A stretch of 64,000 nucleotides of DNA from Wyeomyia smithii (GCF_029784165.1 NC_073696.1:115312991-115376990), one strand, 5' to 3'; numbered from the stretch's first letter, positions 24,367 through 36,247 are shown. Program-made: numbers and translations. Notes: generated by a model from the sequence alone, not told the origin.

Positions 24367-25973
24367 CACGCTCAGTTTTTGTTACTCTAAAGTGAGTTTG
24401 ATATCACTCATTTTTGATAAAAGTGGAGGTACCCTAATTAGAGTACTTTTACGGTTACTCACTTCTGAGTAAGGGCGTCATACGTCAAAAACTGAGTAGA
24501 ATCTACTCTGTTTATGAAAACTAGAAATTAACGAAAATGAGTACAAGTTACCCAGTATGCGTAAATTTTGAAATTTGATGGTTTCTGTTTTTTTGTAAAT
24601 ACGATTCAATAAATGGAATAAATTCAGAACAATCAAAAACAGATTTATTTTCCATCGAAATATTATAAATGTTTTAAATCATTTCCGTGTCTTCTGCCTT
24701 AGTGGCTTCGTTGAATGCGGCAACCAACCGGTTCACAGTTGCCCGTGAACTGTGGCTCATATTTTTGTACAATACGCACGCCAGAAAATCCATCATCATA
24801 CGCATGTGTACGGGAATTTCTATGCCAAACACTGCGAAGGATTTAAATAGTGTATCGATTGCATGTATTGAGCACTGTACATCAATACAAATATTTCTGT
24901 TTATTATCACGAATAAAGGCCCGGCTTTAAACGGCATCGCAGAACATACAACATGCGGTTGTTCATTTTGAAGAGATTCTTTATATGTTTTTAAATCCTC
25001 TGCAATACTGATGTTGGGCTGGAATTATTACGGAATATAATTGTATTGATTAAGAAATTATTGATTTGATGACAAATTAGATACTTACTGCTAACCAACG
25101 AATGAAAGGCGACGCCAATTGCTTTTCGGAAATTGATAATTTACCGTCAATTCTCCGGCGGAGTCCACGCATTGGCATACTCGAAAACATGCGCAGGAAT
25201 CCTTTAATGTATTCTAGAGAAAACGAATTTGCGATAGATTATTTAATTAAAATAAACAAATACATATGATTATTTACCATCCTCAACTTGCATGAATTTA
25301 CTGGATGAGTATAGAAGACACTTCGATAGAACTCCCTTGAAATCCGGCTCAGGTTCACAACACGGAAAGAGTTGAGTAAACGATTTACGGATCTGAAAAA
25401 AATAATACTTTTTAGTTTTCAAAACAAACATTAAATAATACAAGTTGTGATTAACAAAGACTAAGTCTCCATATAATACATTAATTAGAAGTCATACAAC
25501 AGATTCAATAAAATGTTCGATTTTTTTGTCAACAAGAATGCCAATGAAAAAAAAATACTAAAAACGTTACTAATAATTTTTCATGGTTGAAGTTCCAGTT
25601 ATTAGTTTTGTCAATCAAGAAAACATTACCTATTTTTCAACTGTCATTTCTTTTAATTATTGGGACTAATTTATTGGTAAATATAACTAATAAGCATTTT
25701 GAAGGGAGAGAAAGTAAAAAACTTATAGCAAAAGCGAGGTAAGTAAGACCGCCTATTCTAGTGTTAGGATGGAGTATTATATTTATTAATTTTTTCAAAA
25801 GTGAATCATCAGTGTGGTCGACGAAGTTTTTTTATCCTTTTTTGTAACTGAATTTGCGTAATGTTCAACAACTATAAATTATTATGAAAATAAATCAATA
25901 TCAAGACTGTTGCTGCTGATTAGAATAGCAATCGTCACTAATGCGTATCGTTGTTACTGTTAGTTTTATAAAC

Positions 25974-26043
25974 CGCTTCTTCAGAATTTAAAAATAAACT
26001 CTACAGCATACTATTTAGTTTATTTTTGAATTCTGAAGAAGCG
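25974..26043. other. Near-perfect 27-bp stem, 16-nt loop hairpin
   Basis: CGCTTCTTCAGAATTTAAAA... at 25974-26000 pairs with 26017-26043, with one mismatch that would be a G-U pair in one transcript orientation. It lies in an intron of the CACTA second gene. It may be a tiny fold-back repeat or a small-RNA precursor; the sequence alone does not decide. Confidence 0.7.
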
Positions 26044-26639
26044 TTGGTAACTTAGGATTCATTTTATGATTTTGTTTTTATTTAATTTTGATTGTGTGTA
26101 TATACGTTACCATATATCCGTTGTATGCACTTAGATGTGGAAACATTTGGTGAATTTCGGTTGCACTTTTCTTTGCATTGAGCAAAAATTTTAACAAAGG
26201 GAAACATGCCTCCATTTCCTGACAAATCCTTTTTTTATCATTTTTCGTTGCGTCCAACGTGCGTAGAACTTCGGCTTTACTCAAAAGTTCTGTTGGTATG
26301 GATGTAGTTTTGTTCACGTTTTTTGATCGCTGGTATTGGTAAATCATACCACTGTGTTTACCCTGTTCCATTCCACTGTTTCGCCAAAAAAAAGCCACTG
26401 GAAAAAAATATGAAAATTTGTGTCAAATACAAATAATTTTGGTCACATTACCGAATCTGGAGCCCCTTCAGGTCTGTCATTATCTACAAAACTATTTAGA
26501 GATCACCTGACCAACGTACAATAAATCAAATTGACCATGGTCTCATTGACAGCCCGTTCTTCTCAGACATACAAACGTACGCACCAATTGCGGTGCGGCT
26601 ATTGGCTCGGACATGACCTTTTCGATCGAGTCTAGTGCA

Positions 26640-26912
26640 AAAAGTTGACGATGTACCTGATACGGCCGGTAGTCCTCTACGGAACCGATACAACGACGCT
26701 TATGACAGAAGGCCTTAACATTCTTGGAATTTTCGAACGGAAAACGCTGTGGACTATCTACGGTGGAGTACAGATGGACGACGGATAATGTCGACAGTGC
26801 ATGAACCATGAGCTGCACGCGCTGCTTGGAGAGAACCCCATTGCATACCTGGCGAAAGTCAATGAGTTGCGGTGGGCCGGTCACGTCGTAAGAATGCCGG
26901 ACGACAACCCTG
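26640..26912 (+). pseudogene. RTE-type LINE fragment (3' end of ORF)
   Basis: The + strand encodes LIRPVVLYGTDT ... FERKTLWTIYGGVQ and RWAGHVVRMPDD, the C-terminal tail typical of RTE-clade ORFs, with stops between. It sits in the intron between exons 27273-27119 and 26397-26111 of the CACTA second gene, opposite in orientation. Borders were not determined. Confidence 0.7.
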
Positions 26913-26968
26913 AAACATCTTCGAGTCGAAAATTTTACTACTTTACCAAACACATAACGGTCTTCAGG

Positions 26969-27068
26969 TCGAGCTCGTATACAAATACCAGTCATAAACA
27001 GTGTATCTGCCATTACTCGTCAATGGAGGTGAGTATTTTTATGGCTGGGTATTTGTAAACGAGCTCGA
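26969..27068. repeat. 100-bp inverted repeat (fold-back)
   Basis: TCGAGCTCGTATACAAATACC at 26970-26990 is repeated inverted as GGTATTTGTAAACGAGCTCGA at about 27046-27066, with a ~40-base loop. It directly follows the RTE fragment. Confidence 0.65.
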
Positions 27069-27589
27069 TATAAATACCTATAATATATAGTCTGGAAGAA
27101 AACAGAATCTTTACTTACACGTGACCATCTTTAATCCGTTTTTCGAATGGTTGACAAGCTACTCTAGTAAGGAAACTGATACCATTTTTATCTGGTATGT
27201 TACCTCTATCCAGTACCGGCTGCAATACTTTTAGTCGGAAACTATTATCTGAAACGAGCGTTTCTCGGAGTATCTGAAAAGATTTGAACAATAATATTTT
27301 ACAACATGTGGTTCATAAGTATTTAATAAGGTACCAAAACAAGCATGAACATAACGAAATCTAGATTATATACAGAAAGACGTTTTACTTATCAGTTTTT
27401 TTTTTATTTTCTTATTATGTTAGGTACATATTATTTCTAGGTCTGTCTTGATCAAAGTGATATTAGACATTCATTATATATCATCAGATTAAAAATTAAA
27501 AGCTGAATGTAAAATATATGATACGCGCGTTGAATTTTTCGGAAAAAACGGTTTTGTATTTACCTATCGACTTAGTTTTGGTAGTTGAG

Positions 27590-27680
27590 TAAATGTTTGT
27601 GTGTATATGCGTGTGTGCATGTGAGTGTATATATGTGTATGTGCATATAAGTCCATCTGTGTATGTATGTGTGTGCAAGT
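27590..27680. repeat. TG-rich microsatellite
   Basis: Imperfect TGTGTATG / GTGTGCATG repeats. The short open frame on the other strand is a by-product of the repeat. Confidence 0.8.
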
Positions 27681-27958
27681 CGCATTGAAAATGTAAGTGT
27701 TCACCATTGTATTTAAATAAATGTTTTATCGATTGACATTGTAATTGAAAAATTGAATTTGATGTTCATCGTACCACGCGATTGTTATTGCATTTGTTGT
27801 CTTGTTGTTACATTATAAAATTTAGCCATCTTTCGATTGAAGAATATGTATTTGTTTATTTAACAAGCAGCAAAGTTATTTATATTCGTCTGAAATAACT
27901 TCTCGCCTGAAATTATCTATGCACCATTTCTTCGCACATCCAAATTTGAAAACCAGTA

Positions 27959-28080
27959 CAGCAAAGTATTTTTTTTCACGATGAATACCGCGTTATTCTG
28001 AAAACGACATAAAAACCGCGTTATTTGGAAAGACGTCGTAAAACAATCCGCGTAAAAAGAGCGTGAAAAAAACCTGACTG
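27959..28080. mobile_element. 122-bp TA-target MITE
   Basis: TA (27957-27958) then CAGCAAAGTATTTTTTTTCA; the other end reads, in complement, CAGTCAGGTTTTTTTCACG before TA (28081-28082). Internal CCGCGTTAT motifs are repeated. Consistent with a Tc1/mariner-like non-autonomous element; noncoding. Confidence 0.55.
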
Positions 28081-28262
28081 TATACTTTTCTTGAGCTGCA
28101 ATTTTCTTTGGTAAGACCGGTTGGAACTTATTACCTAGATAAAAAAGCCCTGTGCAAGTATAGGTGAAATTACTTTTCACAAACATGAGTGTTTTCAGAA
28201 CAGTTTGCAAATAATGATAAAAATCTAAGGACCGTCCAAAAAAATGCGCACGGTTGGCATGC

Positions 28263-29041
28263 TTAACCCTTTATAAGGCCGTGGAAACTACGCAAGGAAT
28301 TGACATAAACTTAAGTAAAACGTTTTCCTTACAGGAGGAACAACAAATCTGTACCTTTGTTTAACAATTCACTATTGAATCGATTGAAAAAATTGGAGGC
28401 AATATAGTTGCCACTGCCCGTTAACCCCACAATGTTGGTGGCAATATAGTTGCCACTGCCCGTTAACCGTACAAACGTTGGTGGCAATATACTTGCCACT
28501 GCCCGTTAACCCCCAAAACGATGGAAACATTTTTTTTGCAGCTACATTGTAAGCTTCCTTTTTTGTAATAATAAAAAATGAAACATCATGGTAATTAGAT
28601 TGTAACAGTAGCACTTCATTTATCTTTCATGGTAAAGATCAAAGTGAAGAATTATTCAAGTGGTATTCTGAAAAAAAAATTTGGGAAGAAATTTGAAATT
28701 TGTCGTCATATACACCATGTATTTTAACAAAACAACTGCATAATCTAACACAGTAGGTGCTAAACAGAAAGTTTCTAGTGAAGAACTTACCGGTTTGCTG
28801 GATTTTTACCAAATTAAGAAGAAATTTCCGAACGACGTTCTAAAATCATGGTTTGTTTACATGAAAATGAAGCCAAAATAAATATTGCACACTTCTAGCA
28901 GTTCTAGAAAAAACTAAGGTGTTTTAAGACACCTTTAGAAGTTTTTGGTTAAGCGAAATTTCAAAACGATATTCTTTGTGCAGCGAAAAATATGTATTTT
29001 GTTGGTGGCAATATTGTTTTCACTGCCTTATAACGGGTTAA
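28263..29041. mobile_element. piggyBac-like non-autonomous element (TTAA target)
   Basis: Left end TTAACCCTTTATAAGGC and right end GCCTTATAACGGGTTAA form inverted repeats outside of which TTAA is duplicated (28263-28266, 29038-29041). The ~780-bp interior encodes no transposase. Confidence 0.7.
28393..28517. repeat. Three tandem ~42-bp units GGTGGCAATATAGTTGCCAC
   Basis: Each unit contains the near-palindrome GGCAATATAGTTGCC followed by ACTGCCCGTTAAC. A diverged fourth version lies at the right end (about 29003-29041), suggesting that the array grew from the terminal repeat of the host MITE. Confidence 0.85.
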
Positions 29042-29454
29042 TCTTGAATAAAATCATGTATAGTTGAAGCCTCCTGTAAGCCACTGATCAACGTCACTTA
29101 TGAGCTGAATCTAATCAATTTCTTTTTGCTTCCAGTTCAACTTACTTGTTTTGATGGAGGTATTATCACATTCGTCGTATTCTCCTTATCATTAACGTTA
29201 TCATGAGAACTGTTCAGATTTTCTATGATCTGCAAAATGACCATCCGAGGTCCTTTCTCGTTTATACCGATATCTCTCAAATCGGTGTCTTTCAGAAGCA
29301 CCAAGGAAATATCATCAATTTTTTTAGCTGTAAGAATTAAAAGAGTAAAAAGAATTATAATTACCTAAGAGTTAACACGCTATCCAAAAACTGTTTCACA
29401 TCTTTGAAACTTCAGTAAACACTAAATTACACAGCTAATAAATACATTATATCT

Positions 29455-30893
29455 AGCTGACCCGGCAAACTTCGTCCCGCCCATTTTTGTATTTAATTAA
29501 ATAATTTCAAACATTCCAAAATGATTGATTTCTTGCGATTTGTTTATAGTCTGCAAATATACGACGGAGCGGCCATAGGATATGATCAAAGTCAAAAAAC
29601 AAAATGTTTGAAATGATTGGTTTTATCAAAATGATAACATCCTCGCCTTCTGGCTTCTGTACATCACCTTGATTCTGAAAATATTGGGTGGTATTCGGTC
29701 ATTTTCAGCTGTTTCTCTGGCATCAATCTGATTCCGAAAATATCCATATTGGGTGGTTATTCAGTTATTTTGGCTGTTTTCCAGAAACTTAAAGTGGTCA
29801 TCTTTGAATGTAAAATGGTGTCCAGGGTCAATGCTTGGCTTCTATGCATCATCTCGATTACGGAAATATCCACATTGCGTAGAATTCGGTCATTTTCGGC
29901 TGTTTCCCAGAAGTTGCCATCTTACAATTCAAAATGGTGTCTGAGGTCGATTTTTAGCTCCTTGCATCATTCTGGTCTCGGAGATACTCATATTGCTTTT
30001 TAGGTCACTTTAGGCTGGTTATTCAGAAACCGGAAGTTGCCATTCTACAATTCAAATGGTGTCTAAGGTCGATTCCGGTCTCAGTGCAACATTAAGATTC
30101 CGGAAATACCCATATTGGATTGTATTTGGTCACTTCCCGCTATTTTCCAAAAACCGGAAGTCGCCATCTTGGATTTTAAAATGGCATTTGGAAACATTTC
30201 TGGCTTTTGAGCATCATTCTGGTTCCAGAAACACTCATATTGGCAACCGGAAGTTTTAATTTCAAATTTAAAAATGGCGTCTCGAGTCGATTTTTGGCTC
30301 CTGAGCCATTTTTAGCTGTTTTCCGGAAAACTGATTGAAATATCTATTCAATTTGTATGGGAGACCAGCCTCCCTTCCAGAGTACGGAGGAGTGTCAAAC
30401 CACTGTTTAAATTTGTGTTTGATTTGTATAAGAGCCTTCCTATCCAGAAGTGGGAGGGGTGTCGAACTATTATGGACATATTTGTTACCCCTAAAAACAT
30501 TCACATGCCAAATTTGGTTGTATTTACTTGATCAGTTCTTGAGTTGTGCGAAATCTGTGTTTCATTTGTATGGGCCCCCTGCTTTCAAGAAGAGGGAGGG
30601 GTGTCAAACTATTGTGGACATATTTGTTACCCCTAAAAACATTCACCTGCCAAATTTGGTTGCATTAACTTGGTTAGTTCTCGAGATGTTAAGAAATTTG
30701 TGTTCCATTTATAAAGGACTCCTCCCCACCAGAAGAGGGAGGGGTATTGATTTATGTTAGTCGCCTTTCTCGGCCCCTGAAATCTCTATATACAAAATTT
30801 CACGCCGATTGGTTCAGTAGTTTCCAAGCCTATATGGATCATACAGACAAATAGACAGACAGACTGACAGAGTTGCATTTTTATATGTTTAGA
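29455..30893. repeat. Interspersed repeat with GACCCGGCAAACTTCG head and internal subrepeats
   Basis: Begins CTAGCTGACCCGGCAAACTTCGT near 29455 and ends with a CAGACAGACTGACAG tract and TTGCATTTTTATATG near 30885. Between are degenerate units with CAGAAACCGGAAGT / CCATCTT and two copies of a longer unit (about 30450-30530 and 30590-30675, GAGGGAGGGGTGTCAAACTA). It is noncoding in all frames as far as I can see. The class is uncertain; similar heads are widespread in arthropod genomes. Confidence 0.6.
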
Positions 30894-30956
30894 TTGTATG
30901 ATACCGTATGATCAAGAACCACACACACACACACACTACTCGTATAAGCATAAATA

Positions 30957-31478
30957 AGGTATATTACCTGGTAGTGGACACTTCGTTTTTTACGACTCCT
31001 TGACCAATTATTCTTGATTGAGAATACTTATTATCCAAAGGATTGGACTATCGTGGGTAAAATGTGTTTTAGGTGGCTAAACTATTATTCCGTATACTAA
31101 ACCACAATATTTTCTATATCTCGCAGAAAAGGATTTATAATTGATTAATTTATCAGGACTTTCATTGGATTTTTGTACGTACGTTCTGTACTTTATACGG
31201 AGAGGATTTATTACAGGTGCCAGTTTTATAATTGATGATCGTATTAAGGACACTCATGCTTAAACAAGTTTTAATACAAGTTTGAACTATTTTTTGTTCA
31301 AGAAAGTTGTGTAATGTTTAACTGCATTTTAGTTAAATATATTAGTTAAATATATTAGATAAATATATTAGCATATTAGTTAAAGATCATCAGAAATACG
31401 CTGTTTGAGGGAATTTCCGACAAATTAGTATGTTAGTGTCCATAACATTAGAAGGGTCCACTACTGGTCAATATACCT
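30957..31478. mobile_element. 522-bp TA-target MITE
   Basis: AGGTATATTACCTGGTAGTG at the left matches AGGTATATTGACCAGTAGTG in the complement of the right end. TA flanks both sides (30955-30956, 31479-31480). Noncoding. Confidence 0.7.
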
Positions 31479-31480
31479 TA

Positions 31481-32419
31481 CACGAAAAGATTTGTGATCG
31501 TAACAGCTTTTTGTATTTGAAACCTTTCTGAAGGGGCCGAGAATTGCTGAATTGCTGATGACTGCCGGCTGCTCGATGTATTTTAAGACAACTACTTAGG
31601 CATTGTTTATTTGATTTTGTCTCGGATAAGTGAGAGTTCTGTGGTTTCTTTTATAGTGGATGATAAGAAAATACTCATGTAGGCATCTGATAATTACTGA
31701 GGGCTTGATAAATAAGATGAATTTTATTAAAAACATCGGACAGTCAACAAACTCTAACGAAAGGTAAATAATGTTTGACTATCGAAAGTTTTCGGTATTT
31801 TTTACTTTTCATTTTTTAGCTATACTATGACAAAAACTGAAGATTTAATATCATCGTGGAAGAATTGTTGTTAAGAATAAAAATGATAAGGCACAATAAG
31901 GATATCATCATATTAAGCCATTTCAGTCAAGCAGAGTTTTTAATACGGTCATTCTTTTTAATCAACAATTCGAGATGCATTGAGCCGTGGTCCTATTGAT
32001 GCCACATTATTTCATACAAATAAGTCTACAGTTAGTGTTAAGCGTAGCTAACAAATATAAATTTCTATTGAAGGGCAGTTGCAATTGTGATAGTTCGCAA
32101 ATTTCAATGTTACAAAATAGTATATCTTGAGCGATAGGGTAGAGTTATCGTGTGATTAGTCGAATTAGGTTTTTCGGTGTAAAAAATGTTTTAACATTTT
32201 TGAACAAGAAACATGAAACAATTTATTAGATATAACTTAGTCGGCTTTAATCATTGTATTTCAAGGAAATGTAATTTTCATGATCGTTTCTAAATTGCCA
32301 TAAGTTATAGGTTTTCCTGGTAAAAACCTTATCAATACATAAACGTATAATTTTTTTGGTGTGTTCAACTTTATAGCTATTGTATGCCTTAAAAAATGCA
32401 ACGCATTTTAGTTCTTCAA
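31481..32419. other. Unannotated AT-rich interval inside the CACTA element
   Basis: No coding or repeat feature recognised. It separates the transposase 3' end from the MITE and probably is intron or spacer between the two CACTA genes. Confidence 0.4.
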
Positions 32420-35061
32420 TTAAAAATACAATTGTGTCATCATTTTTACTATATGTTTTGTTTCGCCATAAAATAATTTGTTACACATCTCATATTTAAG
32501 TATCAACCCTGGGCGAAAAGTGGTACTATTAATTTTCATGTGATTTATCAATGTTATTGTTTCTGGAAAATCAAAAAGTAGCAAAGAATATTCACAGTGT
32601 TGCTTAAGAATTGAAGTTGAAGATAGTATTGTTACATTATTCAGATCGTAAGTATGATTGATGAATGCATAAATTTGTTTGAGATTAAAACGTTTTGTTA
32701 GGCTTAATGATAAGTTGCGGAAATTATTACATGTCTTTGTCTGACGTTTGGTCTCTTTAAACTTCGCTTCGAAAAGCATGCACGAAAAGTTAGCCACAGG
32801 TCCCTCTTCTTTAATTATCGAAGGGTAATGTACAAGATGGTGCATTTAATTGATGAAATTTACTGTGGGAAAGCAAACGCGAAACAGTTTGTGAAAACTT
32901 TGAATTTCTTGCTTCAAGTCACCAATTTGTGCTACATATAGCTTATTAGAAAACGCAAAAAAAGTTATTCTTAACGATGATCCGATTAAATCAACATAGT
33001 TGGTATTACTAACGATATTCGCGTGAAACATGAAAGGAAATGCTCTCAAAAGTGTCCAAGTCTGAGCAGCAGATTGTGGAATCGAATAACCTGGTGGCTT
33101 AATATTTTTCAACGAAAAGCTCGGCGATGGTTTATCTCGTGATTCAACAAATCCATAGTTGAAGTCCATGATGATCTTATTAATTTCATCTATCGTAATA
33201 CTTTTTTCGCAATTCACGATATCATTGAAAATTAACTTAATAAGCATTGGTGCAATGCCCTCGAGAATGTCATGCATGGGATCCATTGTGTTATTAGTAG
33301 CGATATGAAAAAAATCAGCTTATGTAGTGCACAATCTCCCACAATACCTAAATCTTACGGTAGTTTTAATTTGTTTTGAATTGCTTGAATGTCCGATTGT
33401 AAACTTTGTCCTGTTCTTAAAGGAAATGATTCTTGAGAATGTTCCTGTTTTAAAGCATTTCGCGGCATGTAACACATACGGCAAAACATTTTAGCATGGG
33501 GTCCCATCAAACGAAATATATCGTGAATAGCCAGTGTATCTCCGATTACATGAACCAATACTGCTCGTAAAACGAAGTCCTTCCCATTGTCTATTTTGAT
33601 TTTCACGCCAATTTCTGATTCCAACAAAAGAAGATCCTGCATCAAAGGACGAAGCACTCGTTCGTATCCATATATCTTCAAATCAGCAGCACTAACTGTG
33701 AGTGTTAAATAAATCCGGTTTAACTCAGAGTTCACGATGGAGTCAAAATTCTCAATTTTAAAACAAAATATAGTCATTTTTTTCATTCCTTTACGGAAGC
33801 CCAACGGGTTTCGGTGCTCCACATCGTCAAGATGCAATGAAAGTCTCAGTGCTTCGGGGTAGTTTTGAAGAAACGGATGATGTTGAAATCTAGAACCATC
33901 CTTGAACCCGCACAGAATACTTTTTTCGGTTTTTTCTTCCTCAATCATTGCTCTATGGTTCTGCATGATTAGTGCTAGCGTATCTTTTATAGAAATATAA
34001 TGAGCGACATGCTTCACTACCTTCGTCTTTTAACTTACTCGTGCAGGGTGGCGACTAGCTTTTGATAAACTGCGTGCGATACTCGTAACTTTCCTTCTAC
34101 CTAAAACCTCTTCTTTTGAATCGGGTAAAGCATAACCCGGCAGTCCAGATAAATACGCCAAACTGTCTACTGGTCTTCTAACCTCGCCAAATACATTTAC
34201 CAACGACATCTTGTTGATTGTTTCTTGAGCATGAATATCATCATAACTGATGCTTTTAACTTCTAGAAATGATTTGAATAAACCCATGAAGTACATCTCA
34301 TACCCGTTCAGTAAAGTATGTGCAGTCGTGATGAACTGTTGGATCTTTGACTCCGGTATTGAAACATCACAACGCATTTTCGTGATAAACTCATTGATCA
34401 TTTCAATTATTTGTTCAGTAGAAACTGTCGTTTTGAAAAACATGTTTGTAATGTTCGAATAGTCTGGGTTCGGATCAGTCTCGTCTGGAATTGTTGATTT
34501 TGAGTCGTAATGTTCGGAATTTGATAATGCGTCTGTACGGTCGTCAAGCTGTGGTCCGTGAGATTTTTTTATATGGCATTTCAAATCTTTAAATCGTGAA
34601 TATAAAATGTTACATTCAGAGCACCTGGATGGTAATTCATTAATTTTGCTGGTGTTTAAATTGTGAACATTTACGAAATGCGATTTTAGTTCATCAATAT
34701 AACCGGGCACAAGCACTCCGCACGAAGGGAGATGACAACGAAATCCTTAAAACAAAATCGGAATATAAAAAGTGCGCTTAGTCGTCTGACTTTCAGTAAC
34801 GCAAACGGTAATGCATAGTGAATGTATGCAAGGTGTATGTGTGTATGATGTGTGTATGCATGGTGCATGTGTTTATGATGTATGTGTGCATGAAGTATGT
34901 GTGAGAGATGTATGTGTGAAGATTTATAATTTAAAATATATTTTGAACGTGGCCACGACAGGTCAACTATTTTTAAATAAAGTTTTGACTTGGCATTTCA
35001 TATTCTTACCTTTTAATTTTTGGAATGATTCCGCATCGAGTAAGGCTTCAACCTGTTCCAT
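32420..35061 (-). pseudogene. CACTA first gene: C2H2 finger plus transposase, decayed
   Basis: Exon 1 (35061-35010) encodes MEQVEALLDAESFQKLK, then a GTAAGA donor. Exon 2 starts at 34745 and runs to at least 32420. It opens with two C2H2 fingers (CHLPSC...HFVNVH and CSECN...HIKKSH), an acidic linker, then the conserved core: LLLLESEIGVKI, VLVHVIGDTLAIHDIFRLMG, the Cys pair FCRMCYMP, then DPMHDILEGIAPMLIKLIF and SAAQTWTLLRAFPF. Breaks are TAA at 34030-34032, 33355-33357 and 32846-32848, all with the frame resuming unchanged, and a one-base loss near 33310 at a T run just before DPMHD. The transposase would cut at the CAC ends; this copy cannot make it whole. Confidence 0.7.
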
Positions 35062-35379
35062 TCTTTAGCCTTCGAAAACAATACTTGCAACTGAGGAAAC
35101 TTCTACAAAATAACAATGCAGTTTATAAAACTCTCACTGGAAAGTAACACTTTTTATACAAACAATACCGCCGTTGAAAATTTTTGACATATATATACAC
35201 TCAGGGGTGAGTAAACATCATGGATAAAAACTCAAAATTGAGTAAACATGGCAATTATGAAAATTTGAGTAAATGTTTCTCAATTATCCAGCACCCGGTT
35301 ACTCACTTTTTGACATTTTGCATAAGAATACCAAATTGAGTAGATCCTAATCAAATTAGAGTTAAAATAAAGCAGCGTG

Positions 35380-36247
35380 CTGATCGTTTGTGGTAAGGCA
35401 ATGTAATGTATGTACGGTGCGGCCGAATGTGGATATGTATGAATGTGCGTCATCGGAGCGAAATGTTGTGTATTCGGAGTCTTGCATAATACTGGGGTTT
35501 CAGATTTTAACCTCCAGGGTGATAAAATTGTATTCCTTAGGGAATATTTTTATTATTTACCGCATTATGCGAGAGACATTCTTTGGTCCCTCTCAAACGT
35601 CTCAGTATGGGAGATGCTTTTGAGATGAACAGGGACAGAAAGACATGGTCCAGAATGTTGACGATGACGTGGGCTGGGTGCCAGACGGAGTGCGTGAATG
35701 TATGATTGGATATGCATGAGTGAACGAATAAAAGTTGGTGTGGTTGAATGAGAAGCAATGTTCTCTAGAACTTAATTCAAGATGTGAGTCGAATTGCAAA
35801 TGGCGATTGGAATGAGAGGATATGTTTGAAAGAGAAAATAGAATGAGTGGTTCGTAAATTAACTCTAGCTCTAACCGTACAAAACTAGTACTGGGACTTG
35901 CAGTATTTTGGGAGGATGAGTTGTCTTGAAGATTGGGTCAGATGATAGCTGACTGCTTCTCGCTTTGCGAATGCTTTCAGAATTAGCACTTCACATCAAG
36001 ACCAAACAATTTCAACGATTCGGAACTCCGATCGATTAGTTTGGAATTGGTTATTTATAAATTACGGAAGGAATGATAGGGATAGCAGATTTTGTACATA
36101 TTTATTTATTTGTTTGTTTATATATTTATTTATTAATTTATTTATTTATTTGTTCATTAACTTATTCATTCCCCGTTTATTATTGTTATCGGTGTTAGGT
36201 GGTGGTTAGTAAAAAAAAATTGTTTTTCCACTCGGTGTGGGCGAGAT
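35380..36247 (+). other. 3' internal region of the LTR element up to the 3' LTR
   Basis: Noncoding, with many ATG-containing GAATGTATGA-like runs (35400-35830) and an (ATTT)n tract at about 36090-36170. The bases just before the LTR (GTGTGGGCGAGAT) are purine-rich at best and may be the polypurine tract; this is weak. Confidence 0.5.

Larger units (their letters stand above)
24674..29327 (-). pseudogene. CACTA second gene: SAM-domain protein, multi-exon
   Basis: Exons read on the minus strand are 29327-29146, 27273-27119, 26397-26111, 25392-25278, 25213-25089 and 25018-24674 (stop), each with GT..AG borders. The first contains SLVLLKDTDLRDIGI followed by GPRMVILQIIENL, the end of a SAM domain. 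Exon 35061-35010 (MEQVEALLDAESFQKLK) joins it in phase and would complete the N-terminus. Later exons are Lys/Leu-rich with no domain I can name; the last ends SATVNRLVAAFNE-like helix and TEMI. The junction into 26397 is one base off phase next to an 8-T run, so a frameshift or a different splice site is likely. SAM domains usually mediate protein-protein contact, so an accessory transposition role is inferred. Confidence 0.6.
24367..35379 (-). mobile_element. CACTA/EnSpm-like DNA transposon, 11.0 kb, two genes
   Basis: Left end CACGCTCAGTTTTTGTTACT and right end (complement) CACGCTGCTTTATTTTAACT form imperfect inverted repeats starting with CAC, with only CT duplicated outside (24365-24366, 35380-35381). 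Both ends carry many GAGTA/TACTC motifs (24368-24530 and 35200-35345), like the subterminal repeats of CACTA elements. Inside, on the minus strand, are a C2H2-plus-transposase gene with a DPMHDILEG motif, which I compare to the DxMH block of EnSpm transposases, and a SAM-domain gene. Several smaller repeats have landed in the introns. Superfamily placement is from motif recall; a KDZ/Plavaka-like element is the main alternative. Confidence 0.65.

Noticed and set aside
28393..28517. CRISPR-like array
   Set aside because: The ~42-bp units are directly abutting, without unique spacers, and lie in a eukaryotic MITE.
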